A DNA stretch of 64,000 nt from Heterobilharzia americana (GCA_944470555.2 OX104127.1:153713776-153777775); one strand, 5' to 3'; shown: positions 25,625 to 38,514, numbered from the stretch's first letter. Notes: generated from the letters alone by a model not told the origin. Numbers and translations are program-made.

Positions 25625-25790
25625 AGTCAGTGACTTGAAAGCTCAGAGGTAAAATATCTGACTGCAAGGAAAATCAGTTAACTTGAGCTTGCAGATGCGC
25701 CTTGCCAACGAGTCCTAAGAAGCAGGAAGCCTAGTTCAAACAGGACTTCATGGTGATTTTCTTCAACCATCTAAGACACTGTCATACTTC
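25625..25790 (+). repeat. tRNA-like SINE, second family
   Basis: AAGCTCAGAGGTAAAATATC (box A-like) is followed by a GCAGATGCGCCTTGCCAACG body and GGAAGCCTAGTTCAAACAGG. The body matches 10025-10190, and is the best preserved of the three copies. Confidence 0.65.
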
Positions 25791-26339
25791 ATAAGCACAG
25801 CATGAGTATTTTTGTGCAAAAGCAAATCCTAACTATTCCTTGTATCGCATTGGTTAACATGAAAGTTGCAGGCAGCAAAATGGAGAGTTTCTAAATTCCA
25901 TCTCGTGTGCATTCAGCACCATGCGATACATAAAATCTCCAGTTAAGCGTGGAACGACTGTCACGTGGGGAAAAATCCATTAGTCTATAACTCTAGTTGA
26001 TTTAGGACCTGACTAACTGTTCCCTCCAATAAGAGCGAAGAACTACCCACAACGGCTTGCAATGATGATTTTTTTTCAGTTAACCTCGCCTGGTTAACTA
26101 GTTCACTAATTAATAGCCGGTCCTGAGCCCGGGTGAAGAGAGAAGGTTAGGCATAGGGCTAGCAACCCCAGCAACCCATAAAACCAATCCAACCGATGAA
26201 GAAACTTCAAAGCACAGAAAAATATAAAAAATGAAAACAAACTTATTCCTCACTGGAATCGGAGAAACGAAATGACGTTAGTTGGTGAAAGCTTCCGTGA
26301 AGCCAACTGGTCGATGTGTCTTCTCTTCTCTCGATGAAA

Positions 26340-27110
26340 GCAAAAGTAAAAATGGGGACATGGAATGTCCACACAGTGTTTGAACCTAGCAAGGCTGCTC
26401 AGATCGCAAAAGAGATGAGAAGGTATAACATAGAAATACTAAGAATTTGCGAAAGCAGGTGGAATGGAAGTGGACTCTCCAAACTGTCAACTGGAGATGA
26501 GTCAATAATCTACACGATATTGTCACCCATACGACAATCATGAGCACACTCAGCTTTGGAGTGGCTGTCATGATGCCCTCAACCGCATCGAAGGCTTTCA
26601 TGCAGTGGGAACCAATCTCTTACAGGATCAAGATTATGACAGCAAGGTTCAACTCAAAAGGAAGGAAAGTCACAATCATGCAATTCTAGGTTACGCACCT
26701 ACAAATAATGCAAATGAAGAGAAGAAGGGGGAATTCTACAGATAACTTCAATCAGTAGTGCACAAGAACCAAGATGGTGATATCAAAACTCGAATAGGTG
26801 GCATGAATGTCAAACTGGGAGCGGACAACACAGGAAGAGAACTAACCATGGGTCGAAAACTACTCAGTGAAATGACGAATGAGGATGGACAACTCTTTGC
26901 AGGTTTCCGTACCCTTGATGATTTGGTGGTTGGAGGCAGCATGTACAAACAGAGATATTCACAAGGCCATGTGGATTTGATGTCACCAGGTGGAAACACT
27001 GAAAATCAGATCAACTTCATCTCAATCTGGGAAAAGTGGAGACAAAGCCAGCCTACTGGACGCAAACAAGATCAACAAGAGGAGCCAATGTAGGTTCACA
27101 CCACTCACTA
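26340..27110 (+). pseudogene. RTE apurinic endonuclease domain, broken
   Basis: Frames read KMGTWNVHTVFEPSKAAQIA then IAKEMRRYNIEILRICESRW (endonuclease motifs with the catalytic Asn and Glu), followed after frameshifts by IGGMNVKLGADNTGRELTMG, LVVGGSMYKQRYSQGHVDLM and ENQINFI. In intact family members this domain nicks the target DNA so that reverse transcription can start there. Stops and frame changes near 26545 and 27093 disable it. The segment from about 26758 is nearly identical to copy 2. Confidence 0.9.
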
Positions 27111-27339
27111 TCTAGTCCAAGCAACCCACCTTCGAAATCAAGTTGAGAGCCTTCACAGGAGCTGGTGATGATACACCACAGTTCAAGTTCAACACCCAGA
27201 ACAGAGACCGAAAAACGAAACTACAAAGGACATCTTCACGTCATCAGTTATCAGGAAAAAATTATGCTCTTTTCACCTTAGGTCGCATCATCCTGGAGAG
27301 ACCAAACAATTCTCCGGATTCAAAACTACTACCGGAATA

Positions 27340-28755
<1,416 letters not shown>

Positions 28756-28789
28756 TATAATAATGTGACACTATCCCAGTAATAAAGTC

Positions 28790-31425
28790 CTAGTTCATAT
28801 ATTATTTCATAGGCCATACTTCTGGTTTAAGAGTTGTATTAGCAGATAACTGCCAAATTAAGGTGAGGAAAATAAATTTTAAAAGTTATTACTACTGAAT
28901 GAATACTTAAGTTGTAAACTACACATTTACAACTCCAACTTCTGATTGTGCTCTCTAAGTAATTTAAATATTTTAGTTATCCCAGCAAACTTAAAAGGGG
29001 GACTGTTATAACTTAAAACAGAAAGCTAACATCCAGTTAAAAATTTGAATCACTCTGCATGAATTTGACAGAAGATCACAGACATTCATTCACCCAAAAC
29101 GTTTGCTAACTTAGCGTAAATAACTGTTGAAATATATCAAAACCCTTCCAGTGTCAGTCTTATTTGATATCATATAGTTCTTCGGATATTTCCTAATTAA
29201 CTGTATGCTTTCGTTATGAACTTCTTTCCCCACAACATAGTAAGCATACATCTACTTTCTGGTAGAAGTTTAAGTTGATTTTAAGTATGTCTACTGCGAC
29301 TGAATGAGCCTACGAATATGTGATATATGTGATAATTCTTTTTATGCGTTTATTTAAAACCTAGTAGAATTTTCCTTTCACCGAAATACGGGTTGAGCGC
29401 GTAAGCTTTTACTTAACTTTAAAACAACTATTGTCATAAAACGTACATGCATCCACCAACAGTCCATAACAACTTGAAACAGAAACCTATATTTCTGTAT
29501 TTTTGTCATAAACTTTTTCCAGAAGTAGATCAGCTTTTTCGATTCTTTGTATGTACGTTTTCACTATTTTTTGTGGTAAAAGTTATCATATTTCTTTTTG
29601 TTTGTCCTGAATGTCGTTAAATTTTAACAGGTACCAACTAAACTAATCGAAACTAGGAAAGGCTTGCAAAGAAGAGCAGTTGAAATCAGTAACCTGAGAA
29701 ATCTGTAGCGAAAAAGCATTCACATTATCAGTAAGTCTTTTATAAACAAGGTTTTTCGATCATATGGCCTTTTCTTATAGCTAAAAAGTATGGAATACAT
29801 CAGAATTGCAACAGAATGCTTAGTGATGCTAAGTGAAGTAGTGTTGGTTCTAAATAAACAATGACTGCCAATCTGAAATTTCTGACGCAGTTTACAACTC
29901 AGTATTTTGGACTTATCACTTTCACTATTGGTGTATTTCATGCACTACTATTGAACACTTAATAGTGACCGACCATCACTGACTAGCAGTCATTTCAACA
30001 TGTGACCACAACATCAACCTATTGTTTTCGAAGAAAGCTGGGTTATAAACGTTGACACGTATCGAATTCAGTAAAACAGATGCATATTCAATGCACTCCA
30101 ATATTTCTCATGACCACATTATGTTCTCTAAATAAGTCAGCATGGTTGATTTATATCTAATAAGCTCACCAAAGTTGTTTCCAAAATCTTCAGACCAGTT
30201 CTTCTTGATGATATATCATCTGGCCCGTGTACCCAATCTCTAGTACATATCACATCTGCAGAATCCAAAATTAAAAAGCGTGTTTGACAATTTCCATAAA
30301 TCCATATTTCATTATTTCCTAACTGCATAAGTCTAACAACTTCCGTACTTTATTTCAATAATTATTTAGAAAGATGACCAAAATATTGGTAACCTTGTCG
30401 GAGTTCTAATCTGCACGTAATTTATTTCATATGAGCTGTTGAATGACACCTGTTCTACACACTTAGTTAAGTGTTTACATAGTTGTTAAACTATTCCTGT
30501 ATGTCAAGGACGTTTGCTTTTGAAAATATGAAGATTCCTACTTGGTAACACCTTAATATAACAATTATAGGTAGTCCCTTCAGATACACTAATTCATTTA
30601 ACCAAAGTTCTTGACCATTCAATTAAATGGGAAAACTAACAATTAATCGTACAGCTTCAACTCTACTAAGAAACCTTATATAAATAAAACTCCTCTATCT
30701 ACTTGATAGCATTTTGCTAAAATCAATTACTAAAATAATTTGATGACTCATAAGTTCGGTAGAATTTTTAAAACCATCGAAATCGAGTTATTTTATATAT
30801 TAAAATACCTACTGAGTGTAGTTTAGAAGGACAAAGTTACAGTACCCATAAACATGGTTAATGAATTTTCACATTGATATTTCACTTAGAGAGTAACTTC
30901 ATCTATCTTAGATATATACAGTGTGAAATATTTATCTCAAATCATTTTTGATGCAGATTACATGAATTGTTAAAGTATGTCACTTGAAAAGCAACTAAGG
31001 ATTATGAAGCAATCTTAAAGATTTTTACTTAATCATGGTTTTCTATATTCATATACACACATGCAAACACAAGTACGACGACAGAATAATGTAGGAAGTT
31101 GATTAGGTTACATGCCATATTATTATCTGATCGAAGGAATTGACTAGGCTGCTGATATAACACGAAGGGTTTCACAGTTATTAATTTTTAGTCCTTACAG
31201 TCTGACGATTAGGATTTCCGAAGTCAAGTACATTTAATCATTTATATTTACACTAAGAACTTGTCATGGGAAAAATCAACAAAGGCGTATAGACTTACAT
31301 CATTCTTTATAATTTCACTATTAGTAAGGATATTTTGATTCCCAGATTCCATGTTGGTGACAAAATGTAATAAAGCTGGGGTTGAAGCTCCTACTTTATG
31401 CACAATAAATTACTTAAAAATAAAA
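28790..31425. other. AT-rich spacer
   Basis: No gene or repeat could be supported. Short frames at 29720-29941 and 30137-30328 lack motifs. Confidence 0.5.
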
Positions 31426-31584
31426 AGACAACTAATACTGTAGTTCCATATTAGATTTGTTTATTTGATATAAAGCGCACAGTGATACAGTATTATTTAC
31501 TTGATTACGTTTCGAGCATAAATTATTGCTCATAATCATATCAATGTAATCACACTTCTTTCGACATCTGATTTTATAGTCCTG

Positions 31585-32265
31585 TCACCTGATCTCTCTT
31601 TGTTTTTTTTGTTTTTTGATTGGTAGTAAAGTTTTCCATATCTCTGGTATAGGTGTTGCGTCATTCCTATTACATGTGTTGGGTGTGAATTCGATGAACA
31701 AAGATTCAGTAATTAATCTCTCTCTCCACCTAGCTATATTAGACTTAAGTACAGTGGTTTTGTCCCATCCTATTGTGTGGTTGTGTGTTAATGAATGTAA
31801 TGCAATGGCTGAGTGTTTTTCTAGGTTATTGATCTTATTGGGGTCTGTCGTTCTATGTTTAGCTAAATTCCTATGTTCTGTTAATCTAACTGACCCCGAC
31901 CGGCTAGTTTGACCTATGTATTTGACTTCACAGTCATTACATGGAATTTGGTAGATTATATTATTTTGCTTAATTGGTTCTATCGGATCTTTTAGCCGAC
32001 ACAGCTTACCTCTAAGTGAGTTTGTTGGTTTAAATGCCACCCTAATTCCAACCTTGTTGAGAATCCTACGTATGGTTTCTGATGTTCCTTCCTTGTATGG
32101 TATCACAATAGAGGTGCTGATTTCCTTTCTACTTATGTTGTCACTATTATTTGTATTTGTATTAGTGTTATTATTTTGCTTCTTATGCGTCCGTGTGAAT
32201 TTCTTAATAAAATGATGGGGATAATTATTAGTTATTAACGCTTCTTTTATGTGTTTCAAATAATA
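31585..32265 (-). pseudogene. Penelope-like ORF C-terminus with GIY-YIG endonuclease, 5'-truncated (left copy)
   Basis: About 224 codons are open, from the element junction to a stop; the apparent start is not an ATG but a truncation. The first 40 residues (KEALITNNYPHHFIKKFT) correspond to the linker after the reverse transcriptase. A basic Asn-rich stretch follows, then the GIY-YIG endonuclease: NIIYQIPCNDCEVKYIGQTS, with the catalytic-type Arg in SVRLTEH, His residues in ALHSLTHNH and a Glu in LITESLF. The endonuclease of this family cuts target DNA for insertion. No stop interrupts the domain, so it is young, but without the RT it cannot move on its own. Confidence 0.9.
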
Positions 32266-32828
32266 GTGACAACATAAGTAAAAAGGAAATCAGCACCTCT
32301 ATTGTGATACCATACAAGGAAGGAACATCAGAAACCATACGTAGGATTCTCAACAAGGTTGGAATTAGGGTGGCATTTAAACCAACAAACTCACTTAGAG
32401 GTAAGCTGTGTCGGCTAAAAGATCCGATAGAACCAATTAAGCAAAATAATATAATCTACCAAATTCCATGTAATGACTGTGAAGTCAAATACATAGGTCA
32501 AACTAGCCGGTCGGGGTCAGTTAGATTAACAGAACATAGGAATTTAGCTAAACATAGAACGACAGACCCCAATAAGATCAATAACCTAGAAAAACACTCA
32601 GCCATTGCATTACATTCGTTAACACACAACCACACAATAGGATGGGACAAAACCACTGTACTTAAGTCTAATATAGCTAGGTGGAGAGAGAGATTAATTA
32701 CTGAATCTTTGTTCATCGAATTCACACCCAACACATGTAATAGGAATGACGCAACACCTATACCAGAGATATGGAAAACTTTACTACCAATCAAAAAACA
32801 AAACAAAAAACAAAGAGAGATCAGGTGA
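32265..32828 (+). pseudogene. Penelope-like GIY-YIG endonuclease, 5'-truncated (right copy)
   Basis: The frame encodes the same endonuclease as the left copy, from SKKEISTSIVIPYKEGTSET to KTLLPIKKQNKKQREIR. The only differences seen are an Arg-to-Lys change near the start and one extra codon in the Lys/Gln-rich C-terminus. It begins abruptly at the junction, about 35 codons later than the left copy. The Cys pair, YIG, Arg, His and Glu positions are all kept. Confidence 0.9.
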
Positions 32829-32849
32829 CAGGACTATAAAATCAGATGT

Positions 32850-33009
32850 CGAAAGAAGTGTGATTACATTGATATGATTATGAGCAATAATTTTATGCTC
32901 GAAACGTAATCAAGTAAATAATACTGTATCACTGTGCGCTTTATATCAAATAAACAAATCTAATATGGAACTACATTCTACCACAGTGCCCAAGTTTTTC
33001 ACTTATATT
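32850..33009 (+). promoter_or_regulatory. Penelope-like 3'-terminal stem-loop and tail (hammerhead-like architecture)
   Basis: Within this tail GAGCA and TGCTC pair around a nine-base loop and are followed at once by GAAACG. TTGAT before and ATCAA after could form an enclosing stem. This is the layout of a type I hammerhead, but the CTGATGA box is replaced by a variant (ATGATTATGA). The same element is in the left arm at about 31500-31550 and, decayed, at 2600-2640, 17470-17505 and 59540-59600. Confidence 0.45.
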
Positions 33010-33044
33010 AACTAATACTGGTTGACGGCTGCAAGTGAAATCAA

Positions 33045-33450
33045 AAAATTTAGACAGCCTAAAATCGTGCAGTATAAATACAAGTCTGCCAAAACACGAC
33101 TGTCTTATGTAGTCAAACGATAATCAATATGATGCTCTCTAATTCAGCTAGATTTGGATTGGGATGAGAAGTTCTGACTGAGAAGCCAGTGTAAGTACGA
33201 TCAAGTGGTAGTAACGCGTCAAGAATTCACATAGTAGCAGGGCAAAACACCTGAAGATTGAAGTGAAATAAAAATCTGGTCAGCTGTTAGACCTTGTAGC
33301 TCAGTTGGTAGAACACAGTGCAGATAACTCGATGGTCACTGATTCGAATCCTGCTGCGGTTCAAATTTCTATTTCACTTTCAATCATCACTCAGTATCAA
33401 TGCAAGTCTACCGAATCACAGCTATCTCAGATAGTCAGAATAAGAAAAAT
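33045..33450 (+). repeat. Composite tRNA-like repeat, best-preserved copy
   Basis: A tRNA-like module at about 33293-33368 has TAGCTCAGTTGGTAGAAC (box A) and GATTCGAATCC (box B). It is preceded by GGATTGGGATGAGAAG and GTGAAATAAAAATCTGGTCA blocks, and followed by TCAATCATCACTCAGTATCA and CTATCTCAGATAGTCAGAAT. The upstream part (33060-33120) is itself a diverged copy of the downstream body, so the unit is tandem-like. The acceptor ends do not pair, so it is not a working tRNA gene. Confidence 0.75.
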
Positions 33451-33744
33451 ATAACTGATAGCAAATTAAAAGTGAAATAAATTCGATTAAATTACTGCTC
33501 ACTAATTCTTCTCATTTTAAATCTGTTAAGTTTAGATAGTGAATTTAATTACATTTCACTATGACTGCTTAATCATACTACGTAAAAGTAAGAAGGATAA
33601 CTAAATCTGAAATATAATACAGGCTAGCTGTAGTTTTCAAATACAGTATCAAAAAGCTTTGATTTCCTTTTATTTAGTCACCAAACAACACGAGTATCTT
33701 CAAATAACCGCATTCATGTGAGTCAAGCTAGGAAATTAGTAATC

Positions 33745-33812
33745 AAACACATGCATTGTAATGACGAGTCCAAAATAGGACAAAATAGGCATCCTGGATT
33801 GCACTGCTAGCC
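33745..33812 (+). ncRNA. Decayed hammerhead ribozyme, predicted inactive
   Basis: Stem II is kept (GTCC / GGAC with loop AAAATA) but the core is damaged. CTGATGA has become ATGACGA (C3 and U7 changed), GAAA has become AAAA (G12 changed), and the 5' strand of stem I no longer matches CTGGAT. The cleavage triplet is ATC instead of GTC. C3 and G12 are essential in this ribozyme, so no activity is expected. Confidence 0.8.
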
Positions 33813-33905
33813 ACTGCCCATCATTACTATACATAACTGAAACACAGGCAATATCAAGGCATCTGCACAGGAGCCCATATGCCATCAGAGACTGATCATT
33901 TTGGT
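33745..33905 (+). mobile_element. Sm-alpha-type SINE copy, decayed
   Basis: The plus-strand copy has the hammerhead region, then CTGGATTGCACTGCTAGCC, then CAGGCAATATCAAGGCATC, CACAGGAGCCCATATGCC and CATCAGAGACTGATCATTT. It is collinear with the minus-strand copy at 11960-12118. Confidence 0.75.
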
Positions 33906-33919
33906 CCAATCAGCGACCG

Positions 33920-35340
33920 TGTAATACAAGCAATAACACTAAAACACATGCATTATTAAAAACACCAAATATTCTATACTCTTATACAAATTGGTAACAC
34001 ACTTTGAAAATATGAAATAGATAACAATGCCATTTTATTCAGCTGACAGCATGTAATATAGGCTTCACCTAAGACACAAAAATTTTGAATCATATATTCT
34101 GTAAAAATGAGCTTCTCCAATTTTTTAAACTTTCATGTCGTCAGTTTCATACTGTATGATAAAAACTACTTTTTCAAATAATTGCAAGAAAACGACAGTC
34201 TGCTCAAATATCTGGACTACTGAATTTTTCTCATTTTGATGCTTTTATCCAACAAGACGAGGGAAAACCATCATTGCAAATAACTTTACCGCAACTGACT
34301 TTATCTGAAATTCTAAGCACAAACTGCAGACCCTTGCAGGGAAAAGTGGATTACTTACAATCTCTTTTATCCTCTGAGGTGTACCGTAGTAGTGATAATT
34401 TGATTTCTCTTAATGGTTTCAAAAACATTCCGTTATGATTGATTTAGCTGTACTAAGAGATGTGAAGATGCTTTAGCTACCTTCATCAATACTCATTGGA
34501 GTATTTCGAGTTATATATGTTGTAAATTCTCAAGTGTTTACATCAACTGCATCACTGTAAAATGTCACCCAAAACAGCTGGATAAGTACTGCTTTATTTG
34601 TATCACAAATATTCATTTGACGCTTGGTTGCAGTTACTCTAAGGTATCTTATTTCTCTTGAATATTCATGAATTTCGCAGCCGCTAAACTATGTGTTTCC
34701 ATGCCCATAATATGTGGTGACATTAATTCTTTTGACCATAGTTTTCTTAAAACTCTGGGTCATTAAAACTTTGCTATCTGCAAAACATATCAGGATGCAA
34801 TAGTGAACTTGGTATTCTTTAATGGTACTAATATGTACAGGAAACTCGAAAGGGAGTTCCACTGTTCAACTTAGATCACTGCATTATGCGTGTTTTACCC
34901 TAAATTTATGGTAAGTTACACAAATCGGTCCTCAAATATCAGCATAAGAATATCGTGCATAGGAACTGTTCACAAAATAACATACTTCAGTTATAAAGTA
35001 CAGTCTGGAATGCATTTGACATCGACGTTGGAACTACACTATCGGTGTTGTGACAAGGTATCTAAAGTTTTGTCTGGACATTTATTACCCTAGTGAAAAG
35101 TATTTCTTCGCTTCGATCGCATATCCTTTCCTCAAACTCAGAGACTAAAAAAAATGAAAACGAAAGGTTATGTAAGGTAAGTGACAAAGCTGGTGCTCAT
35201 CAAATGAACGTTTTAATCAGGTTGGAAATCAAACATCTGCCTACTACATAGCCAAAAGCTTTTGTTATTCAAAGACTGTTTCCTGATGTGGAAACTTTTG
35301 AAAGACGTCACTGGTAGTAAACACCTTAGTAAAGAAGCAT
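33920..35340. other. AT-rich spacer upstream of the CR1-like relic
   Basis: No gene was recognised. It may include upstream parts of the CR1-like element, but I could not find endonuclease motifs. Confidence 0.4.
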
Positions 35341-35384
35341 GTGTTGATGTCTGTGCATCAAACAAACTCTAACTATCCCAATTC

Positions 35385-36766
35385 AACTATCCCGTCGCGC
35401 TCTGTTCGCTCAGTTCCAAAGAAAAATATTGTCCTAAACTCATCAAAAAAGATATTTTCGGTTGTCTCATATCCTTTAACCCTTCACACAGATTGGTTCT
35501 GAATGATATGCCAATAAGCTGGTTTATCATGTCAACTTGCTTAACAGAAAACACCTTAACAGGTACCTGGAAAGATATTATTAGAGTTTCCGTGACTCTA
35601 GACACATGTTTGAAATTCCGTCCAATTACAGTTACTTCTCTATTCTTGAAAGTAGTGGAGGAGCCAGTAATACCTCTGCTTGAACCTTCATTGAAAGTTT
35701 TTGAAGATTCTTATCAATTTACATGCATGAGTAAAAGAATCACTCTAGCTGCCACTACTGTCTTATGTCACAGTATTGCTTATAATCTTGGTAGAAATCC
35801 CAAGTATATCAAGTATGCCTTCTTAGACTACAGTTCTGCATTTGATTCCGTCTCAAGACATCTCTTGATGAACAAGCTAGCCGAAATACATACATACTCA
35901 GTCCCGGATAAACAGCTGGCTGTTTTCTTATTTCTCATAGAGGGAAGCACTATACCTCACTGCTTACTGAAGCTATCTTCCCTCAAGTTTCCATTCTTTT
36001 TCCTGGTCTTTTCTCTCTCCTTCTGTATCATTTTCCATTTTCAACTGGTATCGATCTTGTCAAGTATGCCAATGATCTGGCAGTTCCCATACTTATCTTT
36101 TCTTTATCAGATTGTTCCTAACTCAATGATTTCCTATCTACTATTGGACGTGGCACTTCATGAATGGTCTTGTGCCTAATTCTTCAAAATGTCAGACTAT
36201 AAACTTTAGTTTCAGACGTGAGCACAACCAATGTAGACTGCTTAATTCTCATGATTCTTGTTCGATTGATGGCTGTGTATTAAAAAGCGTTGCAGATGTG
36301 ATTTATCTTGGAATACGTTTTTCTTTGTACCTTTACTGGTCTTCCTATATTTCACTAATTTCAAAAAGAATTTTCAACCGAGCTTTCTACTTTAAGAAGT
36401 CGAGCGTATCTGGTATGACTCAACCTCTTCTTTTATATTTATAAACTCATGCATCTTGCCTATTCTCCTCTATTATTCCCTTTTATTCTTCCCTGGGTTG
36501 TCGAAAGAGGACCGTGCTGTTTTGCATAGAACTTTGAAGACTGTCAGAAGAACTAGTGATGCACCTATAAACCTTCCAAATGAAACTGTTGTGAACAAAC
36601 ATCTTAAATTATCCAGACGTCTAGCAGGGGTTATTTTATCAGATTACCAGCATCCTCTTCTCTCAGGGCTTTTTACGTGTCGATTCTCAGGCCAGACCTG
36701 GAGTGAGTATGTAAAACTTTATGCTTGTATTACTACATATAAGAACTCTAATAAATCTTAATTAGC
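35385..36766 (+). pseudogene. CR1/jockey-like reverse transcriptase relic
   Basis: The plus frames run in the usual RT order: FRPITVTSLFLKVVEE, a YIKYAFLDYSSAFDSVSRHL A box with its catalytic Asp, and then, after a frameshift, VKYANDLAVP where YADD is expected, so one catalytic Asp is Asn. These are followed by LNSHDSCSIDG and VADVIYLGIRF with SYISLISKRIFNRAF, and then a C-terminal tail (LSKEDRAVLHRTLKTVRR) to 36761. In intact elements this enzyme copies the element RNA into the genome. At least three frame changes and the altered catalytic box make this copy dead. It appears 5'-truncated, with no endonuclease seen. Confidence 0.88.
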
Positions 36767-36769
36767 TTG

Positions 36770-37110
36770 TATGCTGTGCGAGGAAGAAAGTGTTAGAAAT
36801 AAACTGACTAATCAACTTTTATTTTCTTAAAGTAAACTTTTTAGTGATTACAGAGCTTGCTCTTGTTTATGTATTATGAATGTAATTACTAATCCAACCG
36901 TTTACGTAAAGTGACTCTGTGTTTTCGAAAAAGTTGTAAATAGAGTATATACTCTTATCTTTTTATGTATATACTTTTTCTTTAAATAAACTATGATCAA
37001 GATTTGATCGTAAAGTATGTTTACTTCATTTTATGATGCATGCATATAAACAGTTACTGTCCAATTGATGCCGTATAAATACATTTTTCCGAAGAGATCT
37101 TTCAGAATTA
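36770..37110 (+). other. Probable 3' tail of the CR1-like relic and AT-rich spacer
   Basis: The region contains TTAAATAAACTATGATCAAG near 36985, which may be the element's poly(A)-signal-like tail. No gene was seen. Confidence 0.35.
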
Positions 37111-37116
37111 AGCCAA

Positions 37117-37147
<31 letters not shown>

Positions 37148-37148
37148 G
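37117..37148. repeat. (ATT)n microsatellite, about 10 units
   Basis: This is an uninterrupted trinucleotide run. Confidence 0.95.
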
Positions 37149-37269
37149 TTTGAGCAGAAAACTCAGATTTATTTGCAGATCCACAATGTACACGGTGAAG
37201 TCAAATTTGGGTAATATCACTTAAATAATAATTAACAAATATGAATCAATTTAAAACTGATTTATTTTG

Positions 37270-37752
37270 TGTTACTATTTTGGAACTGCTATGTCCGCTA
37301 ATGATGCACGGATATCGGCCATCAGCCATCAACGTTCAACAACTTCCTAGTTGATTCCCAACCAGACTAATTAATGAAGAAGACATGGTGGACGTGTAGA
37401 AACGTGTGTTGGGGTTTGAAAGACTAAAAACAAAAACAAAAGAAAATGTATCTAATATATAGATAGTTCGCCGTTTATTATAATAATACTAATTGGCTGA
37501 TCCATCCTCTATCTGTCTAAGTGTGGACGTGATAACAAAAGACATTTTGATTGGCCTCTCTCCAGATTAGTCATTTCTCTCTATCCCCATATCATCTCTC
37601 TCTTCGTAAGAAATGTTATTTGAGGTCATACTAGGCCTCACTGTCTTTTTCCTGCACCTGTCTGACCGAGGAGGTTTCTCCTTGTTTACTGCGGAATCAT
37701 TAGTCTACTTGGCATTTTATCGGCTAGCACCTACCAAGCCAAGAGACTTACA
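37270..37752 (-). repeat. LTR of the minus-strand Gypsy element (3' LTR)
   Basis: It is bounded by TG...CA (TGTTAC at 37270, CTTACA ending at 37752) and is about 483 bp. Its 37270-37370 part is repeated in the same orientation at 38532-38620 (shared AACAACTTCCTAGTTGATTC-like core). With the gag on the minus strand between them and a primer-site-like sequence beside the other copy, it is read as the 3' LTR of a minus-strand element. Confidence 0.8.
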
Positions 37753-38503
37753 TACACATCGAGAATGGGGTCTGAGGTGATTCCTGGAGAATGACCATTG
37801 TATGTGTCGTCATGTGTGTGTTGGTGCCAAAACCGTCCTCATGGTCCACAGCATTACAGTCTCGGCATCGATGTTGTTTATGTTGACAAGATTTGACAAA
37901 ATGCTGGGGACTATCATGCCAGCAAGGCGATGGGGGTATCTTTGATGGTTGGTTGTTATCGTATAAGTTAGTCAACGGTGAACAGGCGAGATAAGGCCAC
38001 TGGGTGTGTGGCCGGAGGATAATACGGAGGAATGAGATGTCTGGCGAACTGTGTGTCTCAGAACCGTCCTGGCATCTGGATTGGGCTAAGCTTGCATCAT
38101 GCTGCTGGCTGCCCAGTGTACGGTATTCTGCAGACACGTCTTTCAGTTTCTGAACTGTGGCGCCATAAGTGCGATCACGTGAGTTCCGCTGCGAAATCAT
38201 GCTTTAACATTAGTTCAGCTTAGGTGGAACAGGCTTTTGAAGTAGGAGACGTACCTCCCAGGAATCATCTTGGCCAGCAAAATCCACTTCGAAGTATCCT
38301 TCGTAACTTTGTTCATCGTAACGCCTGAACGAAGTAACGGAAGTCTCATTGGCATCAGCATCATCGTGAAATCCAGTGATGCTGCCAACGGAAGGACTTA
38401 TTAAAACTGGCATAGTGAGCGATGATTTAGTACCACAGATTTTGGATTACGAAAGAATCCTCATTTGTTGTTCGAGGAATTCACCCGACTTCGAATAGTC
38501 CAT
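37753..38503 (-). pseudogene. Gypsy (CsRn1-like) gag, broken
   Basis: The frame starts MDYSKSGEFLEQQ at 38503, then gives ISPSVGSITGFHDDADAN and VDFAGQDDSWEVRLLLQK (capsid region). After a frameshift it gives SPCWHDSPQHFVKSCQHKQH and CRDC (zinc knuckle). The usual knuckle is Cys-Trp-His-Cys; here the second Cys is Asp, so zinc binding is lost. Gag packages the element RNA in virus-like particles. The frame ends directly at the 3' LTR, so the pol gene and polypurine tract are deleted. It faces away from a second, plus-strand gag starting at 38639. Confidence 0.85.
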
Positions 38504-38514
38504 TTCTCAATATT

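Larger units (their letters stand above)
31430..33020. mobile_element. Head-to-head pair of Penelope-like retroelement 3' ends with one 11-bp target duplication
   Basis: Left arm 31441-32152 (minus orientation) and right arm 32258-32973 (plus orientation) are almost identical, with small length differences mainly in an A-rich run. The 105-bp spacer (32153-32257) continues the left copy only. The right copy extends to about 33009 with the family's ACCACAGTGCCCAAG tail. AACTAATACTG occurs at 31430-31440 and again at 33010-33020, so the whole pair sits between one target-site duplication. This suggests that it was inserted as one unit. The near identity of the arms indicates a recent event. Confidence 0.93.

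Noticed and set aside
31616..31912. 98-codon plus-strand frame (and its mirror at 32498-32806)
   Set aside because: These are antisense shadows of the Penelope-like endonuclease frames.
33293..33368. Possible functional tRNA gene
   Set aside because: Box A and box B are good, but the acceptor ends do not pair, and the module is part of a dispersed repeat also found at 4.1 kb.
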